Of a stretch of 64,000 nucleotides of DNA, positions 43,869 through 56,200 are shown piece after piece; position 1 is the stretch's first letter; each line of letters opens with the position of its first letter. The notes beneath the pieces were generated by a model. That model did no database searches. It saw nothing but the letters and a program-made list of their open reading frames with translations, and had not been told where the DNA came from. The translations under genes and the position numbers were made by a program. Origin of the DNA: Gaertneriomyces semiglobifer (lineage: Eukaryota > Chytridiomycota > Chytridiomycetes > Spizellomycetales > Spizellomycetaceae); assembly GCA_025558075.1 (NCBI GenBank), contig JAHLKF010000007.1:62001-126000 (forward strand), read 5' to 3'.

Positions 43869-45444
43869 TCAAGCATCAGCCAAGTTGGAAACTTCATGTA
43901 AGTATGTGCCTAGAAGCTGTAAAGGAGAGGTATAAGAATCAGCTGCACTAGATGCCATTAGTTACTCAGGTTAGTGCTTACCTTAATGCCCTCGATGTAA
44001 TTGAAACGCATCATGGATTCGTTCACGGAATGTGCTCCATCATCACTTCGGCCCATGGGTAAGAGCATAACGTTCTTTTGAAGGGCGTCCTGAAAAGTGA
44101 GAGTGACGGGAATGGAACCACCTTCCCTAGTGTAATCGGGGGTCACGCCGAACACACGCTGGATGGCCTTGGAGGCAGCCACAAAGTTCCAGTGGTTGGT
44201 ATCGGCAACCCAAGCCTTTCCGGCGTGCCCGCACTCCACTTTCATCGTGTTCTTGCTACCAAGTTTTGCAAATTCGTCGTTGAGGTAACGCACCACAAGT
44301 TGGGTAATTTCCTCGGGCTCCATGTTCGGAACGGTGCGGATGGAGAATTTACCAATCACTTTAGCAGGAATAACAGTCTTAGATCCAGGAGATGAGAAGG
44401 CGCCCTCGATGCCATGTAAAGAGAGAGACGGGTATCGCCATCTGGACATCAAGGCTTCCTTCTCAGTGGAGTGGATGGTAACCTGAGAGTCCATCGCCAC
44501 GTGGATATCGTTGAGCTTAAAGTCTAGGGTATCGTAGAGCTTCTCCTCTTCAGCTGTAACAGGCGCAACAGTATCATAAAGACCTGGGACAAGAATTTTG
44601 CCGTTTGGTGTGACGAGTTTGGACATCAACGCGAAGAGATCGGTCATTGGCTCGTGGACCTGGCCGCCGAAGACACCAGAGTGCAGGTCCTTGCCTGGAC
44701 CGGAGATCTCGATGAAGAAATAGGAGATGCCACGAAGACCGTAAGTAAGGCAAGGTTTCGTGGTGCTCAGCCAGTAGTTATCACTGATGCAGACACAGTC
44801 GACATCTTTGAAGAAAGTCCCGTCCTTGGCCTCCTTGTTGATGTATTCATCAAGTCCCTCACTGCCGGACTCCTCCATTCCTTCGAATACCATCTTGATG
44901 TTGACCGGCATTTCAATGCCGAGTTTCTGGTGGGCTTCAATCACCCACAACCATGAAATTACTGGAGCCTTGTCATCAGTCGAACCACGGCCAAGCAAAC
45001 GCCCCTCAGCATCTTCGGTCAACGTCCACGGGTCTGTATTCCAGCCATCTTCTTTGAAGGCAGGCTGCACATCGTAGTGTCCGTAAACAAGAACTGTCTT
45101 CTTGGCGGGGTCGGAGCCGTAAGCACCGAGGACAATAGGGGGGAGGTCAAGTTCTTGTCCCTCCAAGGTTTGTTTTCCGGGGTGGTGCTCGGAAACTGTG
45201 GCTCCGAGGCGTTGCAGTTCAGATACTAACCACTAAGGTCCCACGCGCCAAAGCGCTAAGGTTAATTCCAAGCGACTTTAGACTTTGCGGTCACGGAGAA
45301 TCTCACCTTGCCCATGCGCACAACATCCGGCCGACGTGCTGCCTCTCCTGACACGGATGGAATGGCAACAACCTCAGCAAGTTTGCTGATGAAATACTCC
45401 TGGTTCTCATCCACGTACTTGTAGAGCTTGTCGAAGGCAGACAT
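43869..45444 (-). CDS. CNDP2: Cytosolic non-specific dipeptidase (M20 family)
   Basis: 478 residues, the usual CNDP2 length, from exons 45444-45307, 45232-43982 and 43916-43869. A di-metal (Zn/Mn) M20 peptidase that splits dipeptides such as Cys-Gly during glutathione turnover (Dug1 in yeast). Ligand and catalytic motifs are all present: VYGHYDVQP (His, catalytic Asp), [10 protein letters not shown] (bridging Asp), [14 protein letters not shown] (catalytic Glu and ligand Glu), CISDN (Asp), and DGAHSVNE (His). The lid contact [13 protein letters not shown] is intact. The last exon encodes the final 15 residues ([15 protein letters not shown]). Confidence 0.95.
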
Positions 45445-46001
45445 CTGTATGTGACAGTTAGACGACCACTGTCAACACCGTCCCTGTCCCTCTGCAACTT
45501 ACGTTTGGCTCCAATTTGGGTACAATCGGGGTAGAGTGTTGAGATTGCTGTTGTTTTTTCAGAGCAGCATAAGGTGAGCAAAAGCAGGAAAGCATGCGGT
45601 CGTCCAACTGTTGAGATGAGATTGGCGAAATTTGCAGGTCAGAGAATATATCTACAACCACAAAGCGAGCAAAAAAATGGTCGACTTACCAGATAAACTC
45701 CTTGCTTTTATATTCAACAGGTCGCTGTGATCCACGCACGTCGGCACTTCAAAAAGGAACACCAAAATCCGATAGCAAAATGTCACACTTATTTATGACT
45801 GTGCCACAACCGTGTCCGGACGCGTTTTATAACACTTGCTGGACCACGGAAAAAGTTCACGATCTTGGTATTGTTTTTCTTGAAAGTTCAAGCATCTATA
45901 GCTTGTGGCGAGGGTGCGGGCTTCTCGAGTCGCAAAGTGGGGGGAAGCTGTGGCCATCTAGCGTGAATCTTGCTGAGGCAGCAGGTGTACTGGAAACAAC
46001 C
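45445..46001. promoter_or_regulatory. Divergent region CNDP2 / CEP44
   Basis: 557 bp. The CEP44 frame stays open upstream to about 45702 with an alternative ATG at about 45780 that would add some 73 residues; CEP44 proteins elsewhere start at the M-x-TGDLK equivalent, so I treat this as 5' UTR and promoter. Confidence 0.45.
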
Positions 46002-47898
46002 ATGACCACGGGAGATCTCAAAAACAATCTCTCTAAACTGCAGACTGAACTGCGAAAACTAAAATACGATGGGCCTATTGATGTTTTTGGGAAAGTATTT
46101 CTTGCAGCACGAGCAGTTCATAAGCTTGTCTGATACTTTGATGACAGGCTAACGCACGGTTCGCCTGGGACATTCTTACCGCTTCTGCACTTCATTCTTC
46201 TGGACTACTCCCCCTTCCTCTCCCGTTATTTTCATAAGAAAGGATACGAACTTTACGGCCGTAAAGATGACCGGTTTCTCGAGTCGGTCTACAAATTGCT
46301 GCGTGATGAATGTGGATACAAGCCATCCCTCACTCAGCCACAGTTCTTTAGCGTGGGGTTCTCAGAGCGCAAGATGATGATGCTTGTTGATGTTATTAAG
46401 ATGGTGAAGGAAATGGACAAAACAAAGCGGACGTTGAACAATAAAGTGCCGAGTAATGAAGCACCCAACAAAGTTCACCAGGTTAACCATGGAATCACAC
46501 AACCGAACGGAAAGCATGGCGCGTTCAAGAAATCAACCAGAGACGCCGTTTCACCTACCCAGGCATGCGCAGTTCGAGCGCAATTGCCAACTGCCACGCT
46601 ATTAAGCTCCACTGCCGCATTCCGAATGCTCTCCGATACCGTAGCAATTGTTCCTGACGCGTACTCGTATCAACCGGAACAAATTGCGTCCTTCCATCAA
46701 CACAATCGATCACACCTTTTGAGCTCTTCTCAACAACGACGAACGCAGGGCTCTGCCGCAACTAGAGAAGCCCCTGCACCTCTACATACGCAACAGGACG
46801 CGATATCACAGACCATCGATCTGGATACGCACCCCCAAGATGCTGCTTTTGTTTCCTTATCCGCATCCGAAATTGCTCGGCCGGACGCGTCAGTGCATCG
46901 CCATATGAAGTCAATGCGGAAGTATGAAGAACACCGGTATGCAAGCACTCACGAGTCCTTTCTGCGCGAGAATGTACCGGATCTCGCAGCCTTGGAAGGC
47001 AGCACAGGCATATTCGATGATCGGTTGCATGTACAAAGTTTTGGCATAACGGAAGGAATGACACCCATCCCCAAGTCCGCTGAGGATGATGAAGCGGAAG
47101 GTGGGGGAGCAGACGCAACCTTCATTGTAGAAGATGTGAAAATTACAGAGATTGGACAACACCAACCGCAGCCGTCGACGCAAGCGACTGTTCAAATGCC
47201 ACCTCCACCGGCCAGAACACCCCCGATTCCAACGGCGCCTGATCCATCTCAGCTATCTCCGCTCGCACCAATAGCAGGGACTCGCGCAGCGGTTGCCTTA
47301 TACCCATCACCGCCTCCCGCTGCCCAGCCGCCATCACATCCAGCATTGCTTTCAACCACAACGGAAGACATGCGAGTCTTTTATGAGAGAGGTATCTTGC
47401 CCCATCTAACAGCGCACGATGCTGAGCTAAAAGGACTGCGAATGCGTGTGATGGAATTAGAGAACGAGATTCTGGTATTGCGAAAAGCGATGCCGCACGC
47501 TAACCAAAGTGCGAATATCAATTCAGCGGACAAGACCACCGCCATTGCGACAGGTGCCCAGCCATTAAATCAGGTACGTGTCTCTCATGCGACGCAAACT
47601 GGTACACCCGAATTAAGACGAGTATGATCATCAGGTACCGCAAGCGCCAATATCTATACCAATACCCACGCCCTTAGCCCAGCCTCAGCCGTCTGCTCCG
47701 CCGGAACGGGATTTACCGCCGCCGAGTAATGCACCGGATGGAAGTAATGAGAACAACGTCGCTCCCGCCGGAGCCACAGCAATCGCCGGAAGTCGAACGG
47801 CGTACGACTACATTCAAGGCATCCGATCGCGGATGCGTGAAACGGAAGAGTTGCTCACTTCACGTCGACGGAGAAAGGTGCCACTAGAGCAACAGTGA
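46002..47898 (+). CDS. CEP44: CEP44-family centriole protein, with a non-canonical intron donor
   Basis: CEP44 localises to the centriole lumen and helps centrioles mature into centrosomes. Start MTTGDLKNNLSKLQTELRKLKY is the family's N-terminal helix. After an intron the frame resumes with LTHGSPGTFLPLLHFILL, YELYGRKDDRFLESVYKLLRDECGYKPSLT and QFFSVGFSERKM, completing the CEP44 domain (about residues 1-130). The rest is disordered and Pro-rich, with a coiled coil at 47365-47495 and a terminal YIQGIRSRMRETEELL helix. Exons: 46002-46090, 46148-47573, 47635-47898, 592 residues. To keep frame and restore the conserved G-L junction, the first intron must start at 46091 with GA rather than GT. The canonical-looking GT at 46095 shifts the frame and ends early. 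Confidence 0.85.
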
Positions 47899-48115
47899 AA
47901 AAGGCGAATGATAAATCCGCAAATACGGTGTATCCAGCGTGAGACGGGAAATGGAAGGCATGCTCTTCATTGAATTGCTCCCCGACTGGATAACCTATAA
48001 TTGTATTTAGAAATACATCCCTGCTCTATCCACACTAGCACGAGTCGTCTGCCATACATATTTACGTTCTAGGCTACAGCGTCCCCACGGGCAGTGACTC
48101 GTGGTAGTTGAATAA

Positions 48116-50044
48116 TTACTTCTCGCCCGACGCGGAGACAGAGGCGCCATTCGGACTCGAAGGTTTCCGATTTCTGACCGGGCTAAACCAACCAACTACC
48201 CGTTCAGTATTGACGAAACTCCCGAGACTCCCAAATGATTTGGTGTGCTTCACTGTCCTTACAGTAGCCGCTACGGATGGTGCATCCTTTTGCGCTGGTG
48301 AAGACGCGATTCTGGTCGTTTCTGTGGTTTGACTTCTCTCGATTATCTTTTCGTAATAAGCGAGCACATAATCATTGTTTGTAATTCGCTGCTTGCAGAT
48401 ATCCAGCAAGAGGCGTTGGATGAGATGAAGTAGGGGAAGGAAGAGGAGATAGTAGAGACTAGATTCAGTCGCGGTAGAATCTGTCGTGGTATTGCCTCTA
48501 CTTTCGCCTTGAGTGGTCGCCAGACCAGTAACTGTTGTTGCGCTTCGTGATTTATGTACATCAATTGGGTCAACGTTGGTGGTCGGATCTCGTGAGTGAG
48601 ACATCTCAGACTGAGGAGAAAAACGCATATCACCAGAGGACGAAAGTCTGGAGGGAAACCTTAGGCCCATCTCCTGGACATCCATTTGTACACTCTCAAT
48701 GACACTCTGACTCAGCTTACTCAACTCTCTGATTTCGAAACTTCTTCGGAATTTACGATTTAGCGACTGTGGATCAGTTTGGGAAAGCCGGTTATGAAGC
48801 GAATCGGAAAGGACAGTAAGCTTCCGAAAGTGAGTCAGCAGCGGCGTAGGACACGAGGAAACATTTGGAAGAGAAATCGATTTTGATTTAGCGCGAGAGA
48901 GAGGATGTTGCTGACCACTATCCGACATTGACTTGGGTATAGAGTTCGGATATGGTCCGGATGCGCCAGCCGCGGTTGCTTGTGATCTGCCCTTGTGAGC
49001 GCCGTCAATGCTCGACTGGGACGGAGACTTTCGTATAACTTCCTCGAGTTCGTGAACCAGAGATTTCCGCGGAGATAGAACAAGAAGATCATCGGGGGAC
49101 GATGCTGGTTCAGACCCGTTCTCTGATTGCAAAAAAGCAAGATCATTTCGAGCTTCTGCTAGCAGCGCCCGCACTTCTGCAAGCTCCGCGTTTAACCGCA
49201 GGTTTGTCTCCCGTAGGTTCTCTCCATTCGACAGCTCAGACTTCAACTTCGCGTTCGATGCTTGAAGTTCGGAAAGGAAAGACAACAAGAGGGCCATATC
49301 TTGCTGATGCTGTTGTTCGGAGTGGTGCGTGGGGACCGTTTGAGGTTGTGATGCGCCCATAGGAGACGGCAACGACGGCGGCACCGTGTCGTGCTGCAAT
49401 GAGGCCAGGCGAGCTTGCAAACGATGGTTTTCCTTTCGTAACTCAGCTTGGACGTCATGTGCGACCTCTAAGTCTTCAACATGATGTTCCATTTGGGTTA
49501 AAGCAGTTTGCAAGTCTTTTTGCTGCTTGTCACGTTCCCGGGTCGTCCTTGTCAGCTTACTTTCCAGGACAGTAATCTGACTTTTCAACTCGCCATTTTC
49601 GGTTTCCATCCGCCGCAATTCTGACTCTACAGCAAAAACCTTATCGTCGTAATACATTCGTTCGTTCTCTTGATAACCGCGCAACCTCGTCTCCAATTCC
49701 GTAATCTCAGCTTCTTGCGCTTGACACTTCTCTAACAGGCTCAGACCAAGTTCCGCAGCCAGTCTGAGTTCAGATTCCTTTTGCTGAACAGTTTCCAAGA
49801 CATCGTTGGCGTTCAGCGGGGAAACGACGGTTGAAGGATCGTAAAGCGTATCCGACGGCGTACGCCATAACTCAAGATGCTGACGAAGATCTTCAAAGGG
49901 CCTCGCGTTGCTCTCATTGCTCTCATTGCTTGTGCTGTTAGTGGCGCTGAAGTCCACCGCGGCATCAGGGTTGCCAGCGGGAATATCCTCCTCGCGATAC
50001 GGATCCGACATCACTGTCGCAAGCCCTGTGTGGGCAACAAACAT
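48116..50044 (-). CDS. Second CC1-box coiled-coil protein; candidate dynein adaptor
   Basis: 642 residues in one exon (start at 50044, or at the second Met, 50011). Coiled coil spans about residues 80-215 and 245-310. The first helix reads SELRLAAELGLSLLEKC with the AAxxG core at 96-100, a near-ideal CC1 box. About 230 residues on is RKSLVHELEEVIRKS (326-340), which fits the looser L-x-x-E-L Spindly-type motif of BICD/HAP1 relatives. C-terminal part is Ser-rich with a helix LLHLIQRLLLDICKQRITNNDYVLAYYEKI. It shares no obvious sequence identity with the coiled-coil protein at 1106-3241 outside the CC1 box. Function is inference. Convergent with CEP44, 217 bp apart. Confidence 0.65.
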   Translation of the reverse strand: MFVAHTGLATVMSDPYREEDIPAGNPDAAVDFSATNSTSNESNESNARPFEDLRQHLELWRTPSDTLYDPSTVVSPLNANDVLETVQQKESELRLAAELGLSLLEKCQAQEAEITELETRLRGYQENERMYYDDKVFAVESELRRMETENGELKSQITVLESKLTRTTRERDKQQKDLQTALTQMEHHVEDLEVAHDVQAELRKENHRLQARLASLQHDTVPPSLPSPMGASQPQTVPTHHSEQQHQQDMALLLSFLSELQASNAKLKSELSNGENLRETNLRLNAELAEVRALLAEARNDLAFLQSENGSEPASSPDDLLVLSPRKSLVHELEEVIRKSPSQSSIDGAHKGRSQATAAGASGPYPNSIPKSMSDSGQQHPLSRAKSKSISLPNVSSCPTPLLTHFRKLTVLSDSLHNRLSQTDPQSLNRKFRRSFEIRELSKLSQSVIESVQMDVQEMGLRFPSRLSSSGDMRFSPQSEMSHSRDPTTNVDPIDVHKSRSATTVTGLATTQGESRGNTTTDSTATESSLYYLLFLPLLHLIQRLLLDICKQRITNNDYVLAYYEKIIERSQTTETTRIASSPAQKDAPSVAATVRTVKHTKSFGSLGSFVNTERVVGWFSPVRNRKPSSPNGASVSASGEK

Positions 50045-51420
50045 CCGTTCTGAATGTATTCGTTCTCAAGTAGGAGGTTAGCAGAAGTGCGAACCAGACA
50101 GCCATGTCACTGTTCCAGCCCAAAAAGAAGCAACGGTCCACCCCTTTGTTGACCCAGGGCGTGTATTCTTAGCCTATGAATATAGCATTCCAGTCCAGCA
50201 ATCGGGGCTTTACCGGAGAAGTTACAAGAGGATCAATTGTTTCAATCCAATGCGCCCCAGGGTAACGTTCACTAACTATGTCGTCTGCTGATCAACATCA
50301 GAAACGCCAAATACGCAACCAAGACAATTAGTTCGTCAAAGCGCAGGAGTTGGTAAATCTTTGCGTTACAGGTTATCATTAGGCCTTAGGCTTCACGGAA
50401 TAGCGTTTAAATCTCTTCCTTGGGTCCATTCTTCATCGTCGAGGGTTCTTTGCGAGTGTCCATGCCCAACCTCGACGGACGTTTTAAGTTCAGATCAGTA
50501 ACGACCGACGACCACACATGCACGAGTCCTACACGAATCGTTTAAAGTACAAGGAACTGCCGTCCTCAAACCACGTCCAAATAGTCTTCAATTTGGAACT
50601 GCCATTCCTTGTGCCTTAATCTTTTGTGAAGGACTCTTGCGTGTGGTAGGTTGCTTGTGCTTTCACGACCACGTTCATATATAGAGCGGTGCTCAAACAC
50701 TTAGTTCCAAGTTATTGTAAAGAGATGCGCCTTTGTTTTCTCGCAACCTGTCAATGGACTTGCAAATCTTATCACCCTAATGCCCGTAACAAAACAGCGT
50801 ACAATGGGCATATCATTTGTACGGCTACGAATGTCCCGCTAAGTAGCTCAACCTTGAGATGACTGTTACATGGTATGACCGGTTCCGCACGGCAGCTGGA
50901 AAGTGAGGCTTCTCCCAAAAGGATCAGTGTTAGTTCGTTACCACCTGTGCTCTTATTAGGAACTTGGCAGTAGACGAATGCGTTGCGTCGACTTCCCATT
51001 TTGTTTATTTGTTAATCAATGGGTATTCAGTGGCCGCAGCGTTGTTTGAAGTATGTGATGGCGTCTTAGGCCAGAAATGAAGGATGGTCGAGTCAGATTG
51101 GTGTCGGTAGAATAAGTAACGGTAATTTTACATGTAATCAGTCAATCGTAGTGAGTCTCCAGCTCTACGCATTACATGACTGATCCTGTCAATTGTTTCC
51201 TCAGGATCGTCAACGTACGGTTGCTGACATAGCCGCGGAGAACTTCCTACTGGATGCCTCGCTTTTTTATAGCTAGGCTGCAGCGCTACATACTGTGCTG
51301 CTGCACTGGGCGTCACTGTTCCGACGGTTTTGCCGCCACGCCCGAACCAACCCCAGTCGACTTGCTAAGGTGCTCCATAAGCATGTTTCTCAACGACGCC
51401 ATCATCACCGGCGAATACCG
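50045..51420. other. 1.4 kb intergenic, nothing recognised
   Basis: Between two minus-strand genes. Short open frames only; no repeats, RNA genes or domain fragments recognised. Confidence 0.45.
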
Positions 51421-52996
51421 TCAAATACTGCGGGGAGGTTTCTTGTTCTTGACTAAAGGCATATAATAGTTCACGTCTAGCCCAGCCTCCAATCTAGCCT
51501 CGTCATTGAAAGGAGGTTTCAAATCCCCTCTGAAATACTTCCGGACGATCTCGTGGAAGAGAGCGTAGCGGTCGACTCCAGGGGATTCGGATACAATCCA
51601 ACTGAACCAACGTTGACCGGCGGCGACTGAGTGAGTAAGTGTTAGTCAAGTGAGAAGAATCGTGCAAAGACGAGCTACCCCGTATGTGTACCACACAGGG
51701 GCTCACTGTGCATAACCATTCGTCTCGCTGGAACCTACCATGCGTGATCTCGTCGTCGTGGATGACCTTCAGTTTCTCAACGGACAATGTATCCCCTGCT
51801 CGGGCAAACTTAGCTATTGTTTGTGGGTTGACATCTAATCCCCTAGCCTCGTGGACCATGTGGACCTGCAATAATAATTGATGGAGACCACCGGATCTGA
51901 ATCAGCAAGGAGGCTCTCGCGTGTGGGATAGCAATTTCGGACGAGTATCTTACAATTGCAAGTCGGCAGGATAAATCATGACTAGTATCCATCGCAGAGT
52001 CCCATAGTCCTCCGTGGACTGGTAAACATCCAAAACCCGAGCCAAGTTCTGCCAATCTCTCAACTAAGAGCCGATAATGCTTCGCTTCCTCATAAGCGAC
52101 CCGGACAAAATCCGTGAAAAAGTCTCGTGGCAACGGGATACCGCTAGGCGACACGTACGTCGCAAAGCGGGCAATGATATCCCATGCGAGGTCAATGGCC
52201 CATTGTTCGATGTTGGCTAGAGAGTGCAAAATAGCGACGCGTGACGCCAACGTCCCACCTTTGCCTCTTTTGGTTGTCTGAGAAGGAGCGACTGTTGTCA
52301 AGTCGGCTTGTCGGCTCGGCTCAGTTGGTGGGGTGCCCGAACCGACTTGCGATATGGATCCTTCGTTCCATAGCGCGGCCGCAAGGTTCGTCAAGCGGAC
52401 TTTCTCACTGGGATCTGCAGTTTGAAGAATCAGAATTGCCCAGTCCACCAATGTCAACGCTTCTTGCGACGTTGCTGGATCGGCTGCTGCGCGAGGCTTG
52501 ACACAACTAGGTTTAGCTTTCTTAATGGCCTTGAAGTGGGTGACGGACTGGATGTGAACCTCCGGGTCCCGGAAGTAGATGTATCCATCTCGGACGTCTA
52601 ATTGAAGAACCTATACTACACCGAAAGAACCGAGACGGATAGACGTCTTAGCGTACCATCCTGTAATCTTGGAGCAAGCAGCGTTAGACGTACTTTTGCT
52701 GGGTGAAGCTCGCACTGCGGACTCTCCCCGCTCTTCAAGGAAAAGCGGTAGGCATGCCATGGGCAGACGATCGATGGATCCCCCGTGCCCAAATCTTCAA
52801 TATCGCCCAGGGAAAGGGGACCGCCGCTGTGAGGACAGGCTGCTTCTATGCAGAAGAACCCTTCAGTGGTCGATCCAACCACGACGGCCTCTAACACATC
52901 GTCATCGGTTGGAAGTCGCACTTTGACTGCCACCCTGTTGACGCCATCTACTGCCGTTATACTGCAAATGGAGGACATTGCTGCACCCTTTCTCAT
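51421..52996 (-). CDS. Rieske - DUF455 (ferritin-like di-iron) fusion protein
   Basis: 430 residues from exons 52996-52694, 52610-51954, 51865-51739, 51626-51421. N-terminal Rieske [2Fe-2S] domain with both cluster boxes: ACPHSGGPLS (C-x-H) and CPWHAYRFSLKSG (C-x-x-H), closing in HPAK-VLQLDVRDGYIYF across intron 1. C-terminal DUF455/COG2833 domain: NIEQWAIDLAWD, VAYEEAKHYRLL (E-x-x-H), MVHEARGLDVNP, HDDEITHVAAGQRWF (E-x-x-H), LKPPFNDEARLEAG. Two E-x-x-H pairs and extra Glu residues fit a di-iron carboxylate centre. DUF455 proteins are bacterial and fungal, function unknown. The fusion suggests the Rieske domain passes electrons to the di-iron site; that is inference. Start could also be the Met at 52978. 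Confidence 0.85.
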
Positions 52997-53273
52997 GTTA
53001 GGACTACCATTCAAAGGTCTCCAAAGAAATTCAGAACACTTGCTGGTTAGCGATAAGTCATTTCCCCTTATTGATATTACAATTGAACCACATTGAGGTT
53101 GACACTTCTTGAATTAATGCTGAAGGATGCCCACTCATTAATGACAAGTCCCAGACCACGGTTTTCTATTACGGGCTATCTGCTCTGTCAAAGCTGAGTA
53201 AAGAGGCATGTCTCCATCGACACGCGAAATACTACCAAGATCTAAATATCAGCGGTGCTTCCCGCGGAGTTCA

Positions 53274-56200
53274 CTAACGCAAACACTCTTTTGCATCCTG
53301 AAGGATCTTCTGAATGGTTGACAAAGCCTCCCGTTGAATAGCTGCGTCTATTCGTGTTTGTAGGCTGCTTCTGACGTTGTCTGCAATGGCCTGACATGCT
53401 ATGACGTTGTTTACAGAAATGGTTACTCGGTGTAATGTCAGAAACCAAGCAAGCTGCAAGAAAACGTACCTGAAAGTTTCTGTAGTAGTTGCTGCAGTAC
53501 CTTGGCACCACCTTCCCGGATGGCAGAGTACTTGCCATCTTCTAAGGCTTTGAACAACCCTTCGTACGCCAATGTGATCGCATCTTCGGTTAGGAGCCCT
53601 TGCTGTAACACCTCGCTCGATATTTGTAGTTTATCTATGTAGTTGTCCAACGCCTCGATGACCCCAACACGGACGTTCCATACGTTGGCGTCCAGGTTTT
53701 CAGCCAACAGATGACAAAGTTTCGTGCTGTACTGCAATTGTGTGGGTCCTGATCGTGGGAAGCATAGCCCGAGTGCCTTAAACGCATTCTGCTTGATGGC
53801 GTAATCTAACGGCTTATCGTGTGGTTCATCATGCGTGTCCATGGGTTCGTTGGAAATCACAGAATCCTTGAGGTACGTCCAAACTTCTTCGTATCGGTCA
53901 ATGTTCAAAGAATCGAACACTCTCGCCATACACTCTATGCTGTGGCGTTTATACGGTTTGTTGTTCTTTTTTGCCTCCCGCAACAGCGTTATTGCTACCT
54001 TGTCTTGCCACGGTGCACCCTCATCGGTGGTGAACCATGCTTTACCCTCGACACACACTGTGGCCAACGCCTTCACCAAGCATTCTTTACCCTCCCACGT
54101 CCTTCCGTTCAAACTCTCAATCAGCAATGGCATCAACCGTCCCATGAACTTCTCCACCCCGCTGCGCATTGCTTTGGCAACGTCATCAATAGCTCTACCA
54201 ACTTGTTTCTTCACCGTCCAGCTGGGGCTCGTCTCCAGAAGCTTTTCACACATGCCCAATATCTCTGACATCCACATGGTTAAGGTGCTCACACCAGCAG
54301 CATTCTCCTCGTATATTTCTTTCCAAGTTTCGCCGATAGCGTCCACACCGTCCCGCGCCCCAAAGAACGATAGTGGCACAATCTGCCCACTGTGGGCTTT
54401 GATCACGTCCCCACTCCGTTTGGTTATCTCAGAGATAATGATGCCAGGAATAGAACGGCGCTCCTCATCTTCTGGCGAACTTAAGTACAACTCGTGCAAC
54501 TCGTCGAACAGCTTCTGCAACGCTTTATCACTGCCCAAGCGAGCCACATAGCCAGTAGCTGTCGCATAAGCCTTCCGCACCACGGCGCTTCTTTCCTTCA
54601 GAATGGTGTCCCCGTTGAGGGCTCTCAAAATCTTATCCGCGTACTTGCGGAGATCTTGTGGAGATTGCTGAACAACCGAAGTGACAAACCGAGCCGTTCC
54701 AGCTCTAGTTGGTAAGCCGACTCCCTTTTTGATCAGTGTAATCAAGCGGGGAACAAGTGAGTCAAGAGCTTGCGCTGGTATATGCTCTGCAATAGAGTCA
54801 AGAGCAGCCATTGTAGGCGATGATTTAGTCGCCGATAAGCGAGTGCTGTCGAGCTGATCCTGTGTAATCGAGTATCGGTCGGTGTGAAATGTCAAGTAAT
54901 CTGTGACGATATGTCGATGGTTAGATGTCAGTTGGACGGTATAACATTAACAACCGGTACGTACTTAAGGTTTGTGGCTCAAACCCTGTGAGACTTTCGA
55001 GAAGGGTGCCTACCACTTCAGTAACCCTGTCGCCCAAAACTGCATTCCCCTTTTGGCAGATTTTCAATACGACCCCTAGACTCAACACTCTCACCTCATC
55101 CACAGAGCTCGTAACGCCTTTGCCAACCAACAGTGGTACAACGATTGCAACCACTTTCCGTGCGCTCGCATCCCCAACATTTTCGGGATCGGTATAGCGA
55201 ATGGTCAGGTTGGATAGTATCTTGCACGTTTTCACTGACGCAGAGCGGACACTCTCCTTGATATCGTCCAGGCCACGGAAGGTCATTTCCCAGATTTCTT
55301 CAAGATGCGGCAATAGCTTTGTCAAGGGCTTTCCCTGGATCAGATCCCCAAGCGCTAAGGCACCCGCTTCGCGCACTCTCCATTGCCGATCCCCCATTCC
55401 ACTCAAGCATTCCTTTAGGATTAGTTCAAAATATTCCTCACTAATTTTAGATTTTGTCTCATCCTTCACCAGTTGGTTCCAAATGTTGCGCATGCTACTC
55501 GCAACACCAGGGTTGGGGTCGTGCATCATCCGGAATAGCTTAGGCACCAGACGAGGCAGATACGGCTCCAATTCTTTTTGTGCTCTGCTGGCAATACCAG
55601 CAAATCCCATACTTGCTCCACGCCTGGAGTTCCAAATGGCAGAATGCGATGCAAGAGACATAAATCGGTACACTAAGTCGGGTTGGTTCATGTCACTTGC
55701 AAGGCTCAAAATACTTTGGTAGGTGCCACTGATAGCGCCTTCGCCAGGAGTTGACCCTAAAGCTCCCTGATTGAACAGCTGTGTTTCCCCAGTTACGCTT
55801 TGGGCAGAAATCTTCTTCCCCTCAACCAAGGTCCCAACAAGTCCATCTACCAGCTCTTTTTTTATACGTTCATCGCCAAACTCAAAAATGAGAGACATGC
55901 CCTTGGATGCAATTTCTTGAACAAAGTCGTCCCGATCCGCGAGTAATGAGCTGAAAATATGTTGTATCCGCATGACGTTTTGTCGTATTACGTTGTTCGC
56001 GTCAGAACACTTGACTAGCCACATCAGCCAGATTGCAGCACTTTTCCGAGCCACGGCACTCGACGTTGGTTTGAGTTCGTTGAAGACGCGCTCCAGAATG
56101 CTTTGCACAACCTCATCCCCAGGTGCAGGAGGGTAAGTCCCCTTGCCATCAGCGGGATCCAGTTCCATGTGTGACGACATATTTACGGCATCGAATCCAA

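Noticed and set aside
52616..52693. Continuation of the Rieske domain frame to a stop at 52616
   Set aside because: A strong GTACGT donor at 52693 and acceptor at 52611 restore the expected HPAK-VLQLDV Rieske end and join the DUF455 frame.
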